A stretch of 64,000 bases of DNA from Dipteris shenzhenensis (taxonomy: Eukaryota; Polypodiophyta; Polypodiopsida; Gleicheniales): assembly GCA_047967505.1 (NCBI GenBank), contig CM106539.1; one strand, written 5' to 3'. The translations under genes and the position numbers were made by a program. Below are positions 45,642 through 57,085 of the stretch, piece after piece. How positions within the stretch are numbered: position 1 is the stretch's first letter; the number at the start of each line of letters is the position of its first letter. Under the pieces are notes generated by a model. The model was not told where the DNA came from. It did not search any database and worked only from the letters and a program-made list of their open reading frames with translations.

Positions 45642-46840
45642 GGGCTTACGTATGCTGAGAGGGATGACGCTTCCTAGATCCTTCTGGGGTGTGGCAATCA
45701 ACACGACTATCCATATTCTGAACAGAAGGACGACCAAAGCGATGGAAGGGAAGACTCCATATGAGGCGCATTTCATAAGAAGCTGTAATTTCACATCTAA
45801 GGGTTTTTTGGCAACAAAGAAAACAGGACCAAGTTGGACCCTACGAACAAGGAATGCATCTCCATAGGGTACAATAAAGAGTCAAAAGCATATGGACTTT
45901 ACGACCCACACACAAAGAAGCTAGTGGTGAGCAGGGACGTGGTATTCCAAGAGACAAAGTCCCGACCATAACCATCAGCATCAGAAGCTCCAGTGGTTTC
46001 CCAAAGGCCGAGGCTTGCAAGCACGCAAGAGGAAGAGACCAAGAATCCAGACACTGAGGAGCCAGAGTCAGAGACTGAGGAAGCTCCACCAGCAAAGTAC
46101 CCCAGTGAAAGAAAGTTACCGAAGTGGCACCTGAAGACACTAGAAGATTCAAGAGTGACAGAAGTGCCAGAGAGCGATTCAGAGGTGAGGAGATCTCAGA
46201 GAAAAGCTCCTACCGTGAACTACACATTGATAGTTCAGATTCAAGAGGTTGTGGAGCCGAGAACCTTTGAAGAAGCAAAGGGAGTATCAAAGTGGGAGGC
46301 TGCTACAAAAGCAGAGATGGACGCCATTCTGAAGAATTCTGAAGAACCACACTAGGGATCTAGTTGAGAGACCTAGGAAGAGGAAGATCATCGTAACCAA
46401 GTGGGTGTACCGCACCAAGTACAAGTCCATTACACTTGGACAAATACAAGGCAAGATTAGTGATCAAAGGGGCTATGCACAAGCAAAAGGAGTGGACTAT
46501 GGAGAGACATTTGCTCCTACGTCTTAGGACAACTTCTATCCACACGGTGACAGCTTTGGCAGCCCACCATCAGTGGCCCATATTTCACATGAATGTGAAG
46601 TCAACCTTCTTAAATGGGAACTTCAAGAAGAAGTATATGTTGAGAAACCAGGAAGAGTTTCGACACCTAGGAAATGGTAAAAAGGTGTGTAGACTTCTTT
46701 GTACAAGCTGAAACAGGCCCGGAAGGCAGGCATGATACCAGAGGATTGATGACTACTTCCATGGCATTGGTTTGTCTCGTAGTCGATCAGATCCCTAACC
46801 TCTATCTTTTCAGTAAAGAGGTAAAACCATATATCTAGAT
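45642..46840 (+). pseudogene. copia pol, 3' part (integrase C-terminus and RT), interrupted host element
   Basis: Resumes the integrase after the nested insertion: LRMLRGMTLPRSFWGVA, ILNRRTTKAMEGKTPYEA (45650-45770), then in another frame GYNKESKAYGLYDPHTKKL and VSRDVVFQE (45870-45950). An acidic linker (45993-46355) leads to RT pieces WVYRTKYKS, DKYKARLVIKG, YGETFAP and FHMNVKSTFLNG (46400-46615), then VCRL...YKLKQ. Stops and frameshifts are frequent. The sequence stops being recognisable near 46840 before the RT catalytic YVDD and RNase H. Confidence 0.85.
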
Positions 46841-47398
46841 GAATCAAAGAGCATGCCCAAACTCATCCTCTAAAAATACAACACATAGTGCAATTCTAAT
46901 CTCATGATAGTCACTCATAAGGTTGAAACCTTAAACTCCATCACGCATAGCAGGGACTAGCTACTATGACATCCCCCTGACATCATTAGTGCCCAATACT
47001 AGGTGTAGACCGTACTATAACCATATGTTCTCACAGATACAAATCCACACACCCACACATACGTGAGCATCCATTTATACAAAGGTCTTCGTACTGAGTT
47101 TTTGTCGGCACTTCGGAGGTGAAGGGCAGACTCAGCCGTGACAAAGGCTAGCACTTAAAGGAGAAGGCTAATCAGAAAGTAGTCCACATTCTCTTCATTC
47201 AAGCTACAACTGCTTGTGAAGACTATATGATTTCATTTTAGTCTCTCCCAAACGAGCATCCAAGCAAAAAAATGCTTAGACCATTTCCCCATAGAGGAGG
47301 ACATCTCTCATATTTTACCACAGATCTCCCCACCAATCAGTGGGAGCATCTCATTAGACAAGTGGGTATTGGCACACAGTTATGTCATTGAGAGCGAG
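46841..47398. other. Unassigned, possible 3' end of an LTR element
   Basis: No clear domains. The reverse complement of about 46977-46998 shares a 'tagtattgggcactaatgat' motif with the filler inside the 3' LTR at 45489-45525. Confidence 0.35.
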
Positions 47399-48252
47399 TG
47401 TTGGAGTGTCACTGACCCAATTGTGAGCACCCATAAGTGGTCAGGGCATTGTAGAAGGTAGGAGTACCTAGATAGGATCGGCTGTCATTGTCTGGAGGAC
47501 TCGTAGCACCTGGAACAGCTGTGATGACACATGGCAGTTTTTAAATGGATCAGAGCATCAGTACACAAGCGGAGCAGCAGTGCCATATGCGTGGCATGTA
47601 GCAGGAGAAAACACCAGCAGAACACACTAGGAGTTTGCTCTGGCGGGATAAAGCTGCCTCTGTTTACAACGAGTTCGAGCCAAATAAGTTGGATTTTGGA
47701 GCAGATCTGATCGGCTATTCTACAGACCCAGCCGATTGACTAGGGCCCTCTCTCAGCCTATAAATAGCCAGGCATTTCTCTGAAGGCCGTTTGATCAGCA
47801 TAGTATTTCTTGGTGTAGATATCAGCCTGAGCAGTCTCCTGATTGCGATTTGTGCCCAGCATCTTGGCTGCTTGTTCCTGCTCTTCTTGAGCGAATTTTC
47901 CAAGCTAGGAGGATCAATAAACTAAGTCCTATCTCTTCTCTTTTTGCTGCATTCTCCGTGTGATATCAGCGAGTGTTTGCTTTTGTATCTGAGGGAGGTT
48001 CTTGTGTGAAGTTTAAGTTCTGAATCCCGCCTTATGGATTTGCATCTTCAAAATCCACATTTTCCATTGCATGTCCGGGTCCCGCCTATCCGTATCCAGA
48101 ATCCACATTTGAATTTTGCCTATCTAGATCCGCATCCTTTCCGAGAGAGCATTCAGCAGGTTTGTTTTCTGTTTAATCCATTTTATTTTCATATCTGCAC
48201 CCTTTCTGTTGCTCGTCTTATGGTTGGGATTCATCTTATAGGTTCCTAGCCA
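47399..48252 (+). repeat. Putative LTR of a third LTR-element family
   Basis: Starts TGTTGGAG at 47399, contains TATAAATAG at 47759, and ends near 48252. There 'tttgacgcccattgac' follows, resembling the PBS of several plant gypsy elements. A gag-like frame begins just after. No second LTR was found in the window, so boundaries are provisional. Confidence 0.45.
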
Positions 48253-48279
48253 CACTTTGACGCCCATTGACACTAACAG

Positions 48280-48850
48280 GGCACCTAAATATGCCACTCG
48301 ATTTGATGAGCCTTTGCCTGGCAATGAGATGCACGAGGAGGTTGCTCAGCATGAGCAACCTGCCATAGTGGGAGCACCAACGAGTGGCACAGGAATGGCT
48401 TCATGTCCCTTATCACCGCGCCAATAAATGCACAAGGCACTACCCTCAATGCTTCAGAGCACTCTTATGCAGATGCGTCAGTAATTTGGTCAACAGATAT
48501 CGCAGCACATAAAGCAGCAAGTGGCCAAAGCTGTTGCCACTACACTTCAAGATAAAGCAAACAGCCTATGTCCCAGCAAGAGGACCACTCGGACGGATGC
48601 ATTCTTCATACCATACGGTGGTTTCATAGCAGATGCTCGATGCTCCTTCCTTATCATTTCAGGATCAGCAGTACGGGAATTATCTTCGCTTTGAGGGCAA
48701 ATCCTCTGCACCTCACGTATTTTCATTCCAGACATTGAGCAAACTTCTACTTCACAGATATTTGCACCCTTCCAATTGGAGCTATTGATTACTGGACGCC
48801 CCACTGGGTGCATCTTTCGTCGGGCATGCCTACGAGCCTCCCTATCAAAG
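48280..48850 (+). pseudogene. gag N-terminal remnant after the putative LTR
   Basis: The plus strand encodes ATRFDEPLPGNEMHEEVA and, after stops, QQISQHIKQQVAKAVATTLQ (about 48500-48550), a low-complexity Gln-rich helix. Position after LTR and PBS suggests a gag start. I do not recognise a specific family. Confidence 0.4.
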
Positions 48851-49079
48851 CCTTTGGTCTCTACACTCCGCCAGTGTTAGCATGCTCGGAAAGGCAATGG
48901 ATTTCTGCCATAATTCACAGCAGCGGGTGCAAGGCCAATCATCCTCCTAGGCTTTTGGCTCGCACAATTTATAACCTTCGTCATGACACGATAATTCACA
49001 TAAAAAAATCTTACATCGCATACCGTTTTTTTCTCTCTTTTTAACGCTCCTCCCTTCCACATTCTTAAAACTTTGGAGG

Positions 49080-49540
49080 TTAGGAAGGAAATGGCCGAAG
49101 GATTTGCACACCTAAATCCTCCACCATGGATGGCTCTGACTTTGCCTTTTCTTTCTCTGGCTTTTTTGGCTCATCGTCGCCATCTAGATTTATATCACCG
49201 GTCTTAAAGCTCGTCACATACAACCTGATGGCAGTTTTCCACACCTGTTGATAATAGCGGAGACAACGGGACCTCGTCAAATTGGCATGAAGAAATGCAG
49301 CTGTGCTGCAGTAAGCATAAATATATTCTCATCCCATTCCTACTATAAAACCCACCATTTGCGTGCATTTAATAACATTACATTGACGTGTTCTTCGAAG
49401 GTCAATTTTCGCCGTGGGGGAGGGACTGAGCCAGGAGGATCAGGAAGAGACGACGGAAAAGCGATTTCCTTCAAGTCGTAGCGAATATAGTCACGGACCC
49501 TTTTCCAATAATGTTTCACCTTGGTCGGAGTAATCCTCAT
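49080..49540 (-). CDS. Gene A: two-exon host gene, 107-aa protein, possibly complex I ESSS-like
   Basis: Exon 1 coding runs 49540-49382 (53 codons) and exon 2 runs 49244-49080 (54 codons plus TAA). The 137-bp intron starts GTAATG and ends CAACAG. The reading frame is uninterrupted. Features are a basic/aromatic start (KVKHYWKRVRDYIRYD), a SLPDPP motif at residues 31-36, a Pro/Arg segment (PPPRRKL), a helix FEEHVN|VWKTAIRLYV across the splice, and a Lys/Glu/Pro-rich tail (76-91). A splice-acceptor-like TTGTTGTAG lies 8 bp upstream of the ATG, so a 5'-UTR intron is possible. The SLPDPP...RRKLTFEEH layout reminds me of small plant mitochondrial complex I subunits of the ESSS (NDUFB11) type, but that is a weak recollection. 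Gene existence is more certain than function. Confidence 0.72.
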
Positions 49541-49547
49541 ACTGAAT

Positions 49548-50705
49548 CCTACAACAATGAGTTCGAATTTGAAGCTAGTTTTACAAAAGACAAAGAGAAA
49601 TACTGAGGATAGGCGAGAATTCAAAGCAACGAAGTACTACCATTCAAGGAAGTAAGTTGTAACGTGCATGAACCTGCAATGTGATGTTGAGAAAGGTGAG
49701 TAGCTTCAAAGGGTCCGAGAAGGATTACATAGGCTCGAATTCACTCACTACACTTCCTTTAAGGCCTCTACACTTCCTTTAAGGCCTGGCTTACTTGTTC
49801 CCTTGCCATCCTTTTTTTCAAAAAAATAAATGAAAATTACAGCATTGCAACAAATATAACCACCAAACAGTGCGCGAGTTTGACAGTTCCTTCCAAATGG
49901 TAACTAGCGTTGTTTGGTAATCGGGGCCAAATGAATGAGTTCCTTTGCCATCCTTGGTGTGAGTCCTCGTGAGTAATAACTCCAGAGTCCCGCACACACT
50001 TTAGGAGCTAAGCACCAGTCCCTGCATTGGGCCACGCAAGGGAACATGCCAGGAGAGCTGGCAAACTACAGTAGAGCAGGGGAAATGTCATCACGTGGAT
50101 GCCATCTCAAAAAAGGCACGAATTTCAGAACGGGTGATGACGATTTGAGAGGCTTCCGCGAATGAGAGCTCTCGATTGAACCTTGGCCCCGTAATGCTAG
50201 GGTGGAGAGCAGAATTTTGACTCTCCAACTGGGCGGAAATATGCCAAGAATTGGCAGTGTTAATAACGGTGCTCCTCGTAGGAACATGGCAAGCATTGGC
50301 AGGTGTTAGCATATCTTGGCAAATATGCCAACGTGGGAACTGCCTCTAAGAGATGATTGGCTAGTCCATTTTCAACTAGCCTAGTAGTGGCTAAAATTGG
50401 TCAACTGCCTAAGTCAAAATCAACTCCAAGCGCTAATGGAGACTCTTGGCTTTAGAAATATGCGCAGGACTCTAGAGTAACGTTTCTCCAATGAGCTTCC
50501 AACACCTGAGGAAGAATCAACATCAAACGTACCTTTCGAGGAGGACTTTTGCCATGTGGGGAGCATGGCTAGCCTAAAAACCCTTCAGTGTCAATAGGAA
50601 ACAACACTAAGGGTGTTTACAAACTAGCGCACCATGGCCCCCCCTCCTAGCCCACCCTCACCTTCCCCCCCATGCTACAAATCATGGACGAGTAAGATTG
50701 CTTAC
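49548..50705. other. Upstream region of gene A, otherwise unassigned
   Basis: A possible 5'-UTR intron of gene A lies at about 49548-49641 (donor GTAGTA, acceptor TGTAG on the minus strand). A 22-bp direct repeat 'ctacacttcctttaaggcct' occurs near 49749 and 49768. The rest holds no recognised domain and ends at the gypsy B LTR. Confidence 0.45.
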
Positions 50706-51853
50706 CACAACCATAGCCCAAATGCATCCAATACACCATTGGCGGGCATGGGTGGTTCTAGTCTGTTGTAAACAACCTAATCGAAGCTCACCACTGATAA
50801 ACATGCTCTAGCCTACTAGACCGACCAGAGGCTCAAGTTGGTTGAAAATGGATTTGAGCCGTTAGATCAAGGGCCTTTCCTGAGATCATAATTTGAGGGC
50901 CATGGCAAATGCCACACATCCATTGCCTTCCTATCTCCTATAATGTGAGGTGTTACGTGGTTGTGGCAACCTTCCCAAACATGAAGTCCACCTTTCACCT
51001 CGTGTAAAAATGGCTCGTTGCATCCCCATTCACAATTTTTCCCTCAGCAAATAGTGTCCTCCTTTCCAAGATCGATCGTTCTATTCCTTACATGCTCCTT
51101 TGCACTCCCCTCTCACCTCGACTAATGCTTATTCATTTTGCATTTTTGGTTAACAAAGGAGAAAGCTCTCCTTGACGCATTTGCACAAACAATGACCTAG
51201 ACCAACTATGTCATAGCTTACATGTGCCACATGGTGGCCGTTGATTATTCCCATGGCCATGTGACTCACTTGGGATTCTGCTCCCTCGCACACAATTTCT
51301 TCCATCTCCAAATTGTAGGTGAGGAATTCTCCTCAATTAGCATTGTCTTAGGCAACTGCATCTCATTCTTGTTTTGTTTAATGCTTGATCTTCATTAATT
51401 TGGTGTGTTTCATGCATGGGGTTACATGAAATGCAATCATTCTTGGCCACCTAATAGTAATGCTCTTTGCATCCAATGTCACAGTACCAAATTTCTATCA
51501 TTTCTTATCATCCACCTCCCCATCCCATCAAAAGCTCAATTGAACTTGTGTTCTAAGAGCTGCTTCCAAGTTAGCCACCCTACCTAACAATTCGCTGTCA
51601 TCACCCTGCTTCATAGAAAACTCCACATAGCAATGCATTTGTGACATCTCTATCTTCCCTAACATGGTTCAACTCCTCACTTGTGCATACGTTTTCTCTC
51701 TAGTCAATTCTTTGTGTCCTTTGCTACTAATCATGCATCTTGTAAGGCCTTAGATAATGTTTTCTCACATATGAATACTCTAGGAGTCTAACTTTTGCTC
51801 CTCTCACAACCCTCATGAGATTAGGCTTATGTGAGGATCGTACATCCCTGCAA
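50706..51853 (-). repeat. 3' LTR of gypsy B (truncated)
   Basis: Matches 55964-57085 over its whole length, starting at 'ccatagcccaaatgcatcca' and ending at 'tacatccctgca'. It stops short of the LTR tail present before the PBS at 55752. The sense start is TGCAGGGATGTA. Confidence 0.9.
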
Positions 51854-52530
51854 AAACTTTATGTGCCTTTTCCAAATAGCAAACATGATCTTTATCTGAA
51901 GAATAGGCATAGAAATTGTCCAAATAAATGACCATGAATTCAATTAAGCGGTCTCGAAAGTTTCTACCATAAACTTATGGAAAGTTGATGGAGCATTTCT
52001 CAAACTAAAAGGCATCACTCGAGTTGCATAAGCACCCCATTTTGTAATTAAGGTAGTTTTAGATTGATCTTCTAGTTGTAGCCACTCTAACCATCGACAA
52101 ATGAGTACATCTCATGGCCCACAACTTGATCCAAAACCTCATCAGTGAAAGGTATTGGAAATGGGTCACAACAATTAGTTTGTGCATTCAACTTCCAGTA
52201 ATCCATGCATACTCAGGGTCTACCATTTATCTTTAGCACTGCCACAATGGGAAATAACCAATAAGTGAAGTCAATAGCATAAATTAATCCAGCACAAAGA
52301 AGTTGATCTAACTCAGCTTTCACTTGTTTAGCATAATTTGCATTCATCCTATACGTTTGTTGCCAAATTGGTTTAGCATCTGGCACCAGAGGTATTCTAT
52401 GGTGACACAACTTAGGAGGAGCTCCTCGAAGGTTAATATATTTCCAGGCAGAACCATCCTTATACTTGGTGAATAGTTCTTTGACAACCTTAAGTTGCTC
52501 AAAAGAGAGATTGGCACTTACCACCACCAT
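51854..52530 (-). pseudogene. gypsy RT, N-terminal half
   Basis: The clean frame 52213-52530 covers the region before RT (LRGAPPKLCHHRIPLVPDAK, QVKAELDQLLCAGLI). Further on in shifted frames come CMDYWKLNAQT, FPIPFTDEVLDQV, FVDG-stop-SGYN and AYATRVMPF. The palm motif near 51908-51919 reads YLDN instead of YLDD, so one catalytic Asp is lost. The frame then hits the LTR at 51853. Confidence 0.85.
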
Positions 52531-53089
52531 TGCAGGTTTGCCTTTAGTTCCAAGATTTAGTTCTTGGGTTTCTGGAACTAACTGCTTAGGCTCCGAGCCA
52601 TGTAATAGTCACTGGTGTCTCAGCTAGCTCCCTTTCTCCTTCAATGTCTTTAGTGAAACTACTCGGAAACATAGCTTTTTGTTTAGCAATCTGCTCAGCC
52701 TCCAACTTCAACTTGATATCAGTATAGCCACTTGAAAAATATCAATCTCACTAATAAGAAGTATTTGTAGTTCCATCAATCATGACTCCACATCTTGAGG
52801 AAATGGGTGTGTAACTTCCAAATCCTTAGTCCGATAATTGCTCGAGATCTTTCAAGGATTTGTTGGAATACAAACATTTGGTTATCAGTCTTGATGATCA
52901 TTTCATCTAAACCCCAATCATGGAGTACCTTTGCACTTTTAAGCCAAGGTCATCCCAACAAAATAGGGTAGGCATGTTGCTCCATGGCATGACAATAAAA
53001 CATAATAAATGTCGCCTATAGAAATGATAGCATCTTGTAGCATACCTTTTGGGTCAACTGGTCGTTGATCTACCATTTGTACTAAAAAA

Positions 53090-53230
53090 GGAGATGGCTT
53101 GAAGGTCTTGAACTTTAGCAGTTTCTTCAAAAATAATGTTTTCTCCTGAACCATCGTCTACTATCACACTTGGTATGGTCTGCTTTTTGACTTTGATGGT
53201 GATCACTGGTACTTCTTCATCGACCAATTG
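53090..53230 (-). pseudogene. gypsy aspartic protease remnant
   Basis: The minus frame reads PVITIKVKKQTIPSVIVDDG then SGENIIFEE, the gypsy protease fold start with an Asp-Gly-Ser-Gly active site at about 53144-53157. The surrounding sequence has stops. The domain is absent from copy A. Confidence 0.7.
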
Positions 53231-53969
53231 GGTATCAATGACAGGTATAGTGACTAAAGAGTCAACCTCTTTTGACTTCTCGAATGATTCTTTAATCTAT
53301 TGAGTGAAGAAGTCATGACAATATGGAGTTGTCCGCATCAATTTAGCAAATGTCAAACTGATTTTCATATTCTTGAATTCTTGAAAATCCTCCATACTCA
53401 AGCTAGCTCTATGCTAGAATCTGATGAAGTGCTTGGTTCTTGTGTACCTTCCTTAGGCTTTGAAAATTCACCTTGCTCTGTAATAGATGTTTGAAACTGC
53501 TCACTTGGCATCTCCACTACTATTGCCTTGCCCTTCAAATCCCTGGCAAGTATAGTAACAAAGTCTTTTTGTGCCTTCTAGTTGATATCTTTGTCAGAGG
53601 GAACTGTACCTACATAAGTTACAATTGGATCTTTAGACTTGGTAACCACTTGGGCATCAACTACATCTAATAGCTCGGCTACAACTGCTCGGCATTCTAG
53701 ATCCACTTCTTTCCATTCCATATTAGATTTCAGGAACTTCAAATATTCAACCCAAATTGGATAGTTAGATTGGAAATGGTTTTCTCCATAGCAAAATCCT
53801 TGCCATTCTTACTCTTATCTTTCTTCTCGAGACGTGGTGGTTTTCCACTCAGAGTCCGTGTATCAGTGGTCACTTGGTTTGCTGATACTTGTGACTTTTT
53901 CCATTGAATCAACATTTTGAGTTGTCATGCCCCCACGCTTGGTGAAAGTGTTGTTGTACTTCATTTTGC

Positions 53970-54990
53970 ATTCTTCCTTTAAGTGTCAATTCCTAGAACA
54001 CTTATTACACCACTTTTCATTACTGCCTAGTTTCCCTTGAATTCCTGGTTTCCCTCAAATGCCCAATTCCTCTAGGGCCTTTTTCAGCTGGGCCTTGAGC
54101 ATCTTCTTTCTTGGCCTTGCCTTTCAAGCCTTCACTCTTTTCAAGTGTGATAGCTCAGTCTCGCAACTCTTCATAGGGCTTAGTCAAGTTGACTAGTTCT
54201 AGCTTATGCAAGTCCACTTGAGTGCGTCCTATAATCAACCAAGCTCACATAGACTTGTCATCTAGCACAGTAGTCAACTGATTAATAAGATCTCGTATCC
54301 AAAGTGCAAAGTCTTGGATGGACTCTCCTTTGTTATGTTTTAGCTCGCTTAGCTTTGTGCAAACATCTTCTTCATTGATTTGGTATCTGAACCTCCATAG
54401 GAATGCTTCTGATATTGCATACCAATCTTGAAAATATCCAATTAAAAATGGATTGAACCACTTCTATGCAATTTTTATTAAAGTACATGGGAAATGATCC
54501 ATGTATTCTTCATCTGACATAGCACCATTAATATGGCAAACCTGCAAGAAACTTTGAAGATGACTATAGGGATCTTCGTCATCAGTGCCTTTGAAAATTT
54601 GAAAATTTTCCTTGATGGTGGAACTATACTTAGACTTCTCTGTTTGTTCCATAGGTGCTTCCACTCTATTTGCTTCATACCTTGAGTGAACAGTAGTCCA
54701 CTCGAAAGAACAAAATAACCAGATTTCCATCTCCCATATCTACCTTCATGTGTATGAGGTCAACATGCAATTGGTCCATCAAAATATTTTTAGGCCTTAG
54801 AGGTGCAGGTCGATGTATGTCAATAGCCATGGTAGGATTTTTTTCCATGGTGATAGAAACTCGAGTAAATTGCCTTAGCTATTCCACACTCACCTCTTTA
54901 GGCACTCAGTGGCATCTTTCTCCATTAGAAGCACACCGTTCTTCTTGTCTGTTGATTCTTTGGCCATCTACAATGGATGGTCTTCTTGTT
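53970..54990 (-). pseudogene. gypsy gag with capsid core and zinc knuckle
   Basis: The capsid core at 54464-54730 reads FKGTDDEDPYSHLQSFLQVC, then INGAMSDEEYMDHFPCTL. It continues near 54380 with FLWRFRYQINEEDVCTKL. The knuckle CNKCSRN-stop-HLKEEC (about 54012-53970) has correct CCHC spacing with one in-frame stop. Homologous to gag of copies A and C. Confidence 0.85.
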
Positions 54991-55002
54991 CATACCTTTC
55001 TT

Positions 55003-55850
55003 GATGAGATTCTTCTCTGGAATACCAATTGAGTATCAAAGAAGACTTTCTCTTTGCTGGTTGGCATGGTCCACATGCTCGTTTTGATGATCTAAAGAGG
55101 AAATGGCCAAACCTTCCTGTAGAAGAATGCTTTGACTCTACTTGCCATGATGGGGCTTCATATGCTAGTCTTCTAGAATGCCTCAACCCAATACGAGTGT
55201 TTTGTCCTTCTGACTATGCATAGTAATCAGCTTTCACCCCTAGGATAGCAAGGTTGAGTCTCTCTCCTCGAGCTCTCTCATGTTGAACAATCAATGCTTT
55301 TGCTAGTCTCCTTTGGGCATTGAACTTTGGTTTTGATACCACACTAATTCTCACGATAGGATGTAGACAATTCCTTTAGCTCAAGAACTCTTCATGCCTG
55401 GCCGTGTACCCTCATCTTCTTCATACCTTTCTTGATGAGATTCTTCTGGAATATCGGTTGAGTATCAAAGAAGACTTTCTCTTTGTTGGTTGGCATGGTC
55501 TTCATGCTCATTTTGATGATCTAAAGAGGAAATGGCCAATCATTTTGGTATAGAAGAATGCTTTGACTCTACTTGCCATGACGGGGCTTCATATGCCAGC
55601 CTTCTAGGATGCCTCAGCCCAATACTAGTGTTTTGTCCTTCTGACTTTGCCCTTCACCCCTAGGATAGTCTCTCTCCTCGCGCTCTCTCATGTTGGACAA
55701 TCGATGCTTTTGCTAGTCTTCTTTGGGTATTGAACTTTGGATTTGAGACCACACTAATTCTCATGATAGGATGTAGACATTTCCTTTGGCTCAAGAACTC
55801 TTCACGCCTGGCCGTGTACCCTCATTTCCTATAGAGATCTCAAATGAAGA
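55003..55850. repeat. 424-bp tandem duplication of LTR tail, PBS and leader in gypsy B
   Basis: 'atacctttcttgatgagatt' starts at about 55003 and again at about 55427. Both units run through 'gagtatcaaagaagactttc', 'cctaggatag', 'gaactttgg' and 'aagaactcttca'. Each contains a sense-strand PBS, TGGTATCAAAACC (revcomp of 55329-55341) in the inner unit and TGGTCTCAAAT (revcomp of 55741-55751) in the outer. Confidence 0.9.
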
Positions 55851-57085
55851 GAATGGGAAATACTAAGAGGTCCATCCAACAATGACTACCACAAATCAGC
55901 AAAAAGGTGTACAAAATTGCTAATTTCTCACCTACATGCACATCCTCATCAACCATAGCCCAAATGCATCCAATGCACCATTGGCGGCATGGGCGGCTCT
56001 AGTCTGTCAACACCCTAATTGAAGCTCACCGATAAACATTCTCTAGCCTACTAGACCAACCAAAGGCTCAAGTTGGCTGAAAATGGATCTAAGTCGTTAG
56101 ATCAAGGGCCTTTCCTGATCGTAATTTGAGGGCCATGGTAAATGTCTCACATCCATTGCCTTCCTGTCTATAATGTGATGTGTTAGGTGGTTGTGGCAAC
56201 CTTCCCAAGCATGAATAGCCACCTTCCATGTCGGGTAAAAATGTCTTGCTGCATCCCCACTCACAAATTTTCCCTCGGCAAATAGTGTCCTTCTTCCTAA
56301 GATCAATCGTTCTATTCCTTACATTCTCCTTTGCACTCCCCTCTCACCTCAACTAATGCTTATTCATTTTGCATTTTTGGTTAACAAAGGAGAAATCTCT
56401 CCTTGAGGCATTTGCACAAACAATGACCTAGACCAACTATGTCGTAGCTTACATGTGCCACATGGTGGCCATTGATCATTCCCATGGCCATGTGACTCAC
56501 TTGGGATTCTGCTCCCTCGCACACAATTTCTTCCATCTCTAAATTGTAGGTGAGGAATCTCTCCTCAATTAGCATTGTCTTAGGCAACTGCATCTCATTC
56601 TTGTTTTGTTTAATGCTTGATCTTCATTAATTTGGTGTGTTTCATGCGTGGGGTTACATGAAATGAAATCATTCTTGGCCACCTAATAGTAATGTTCTTT
56701 GCATCCAATGTCACAGTACCAAATTTCTATCATTTCGTATCATCCACCTCCCCATCCCATCAAAAGCTCAATTGAACTTGTGTTTTAAGAGCTGCTTCCA
56801 AGTTAGCCACCCTACCTAACAATTCACTATCATCACCCTTGTTCATAGAAAACTCCACTTAGCAATGCATTTGTGAAATCTCTATCTTCCCTAACATTGT
56901 TCAATTCCTCACTTGTGCATGCATTTGCTCTCCAGTCGATTCTTTGTGTCCTTTGCTACTAATCATGCATCTTCTAAGGCCTTAGATTATGTTTTCTCAC
57001 ATATGAATACTCTAGGAGTCTAACTTTTGCTCCTCTCACAACCCCCATGAATTTAGGTTTATGTGAGGATTCTACATCCCCTCAA
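55752..57085 (-). repeat. 5' LTR of gypsy B
   Basis: The portion 55964-57085 matches the 3' LTR. The extra 55752-55963 is the LTR 3' tail leading to the PBS. The sense start TGAGGGGATGTA lies near 57085. Confidence 0.82.

Larger units (their letters stand above)
50706..57085 (-). mobile_element. Ty3/gypsy copy B with both LTRs, minus strand
   Basis: Two direct copies of about 1.15 kb (50706-51853 and 55964-57085) are the LTRs. Between them the minus strand carries, in sense order, a duplicated LTR tail + PBS + leader (55850-55003), gag (54990-54270), a CCHC knuckle (about 54012-53970), protease (about 53230-53090) and the first part of RT (52530-51854). RT breaks off at the 3' LTR, so RNase H and integrase are missing. 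Gag and gag C-terminus match copy A at 16.4-19.9 kb. The 3' LTR lacks the R/U5 end seen in the 5' LTR. Confidence 0.9.

Noticed and set aside
40335-57085. Endogenous pararetrovirus
   Set aside because: LTRs, TSD, polypurine tract and retrotransposon gag/pol order are present and no movement-protein signature was seen.
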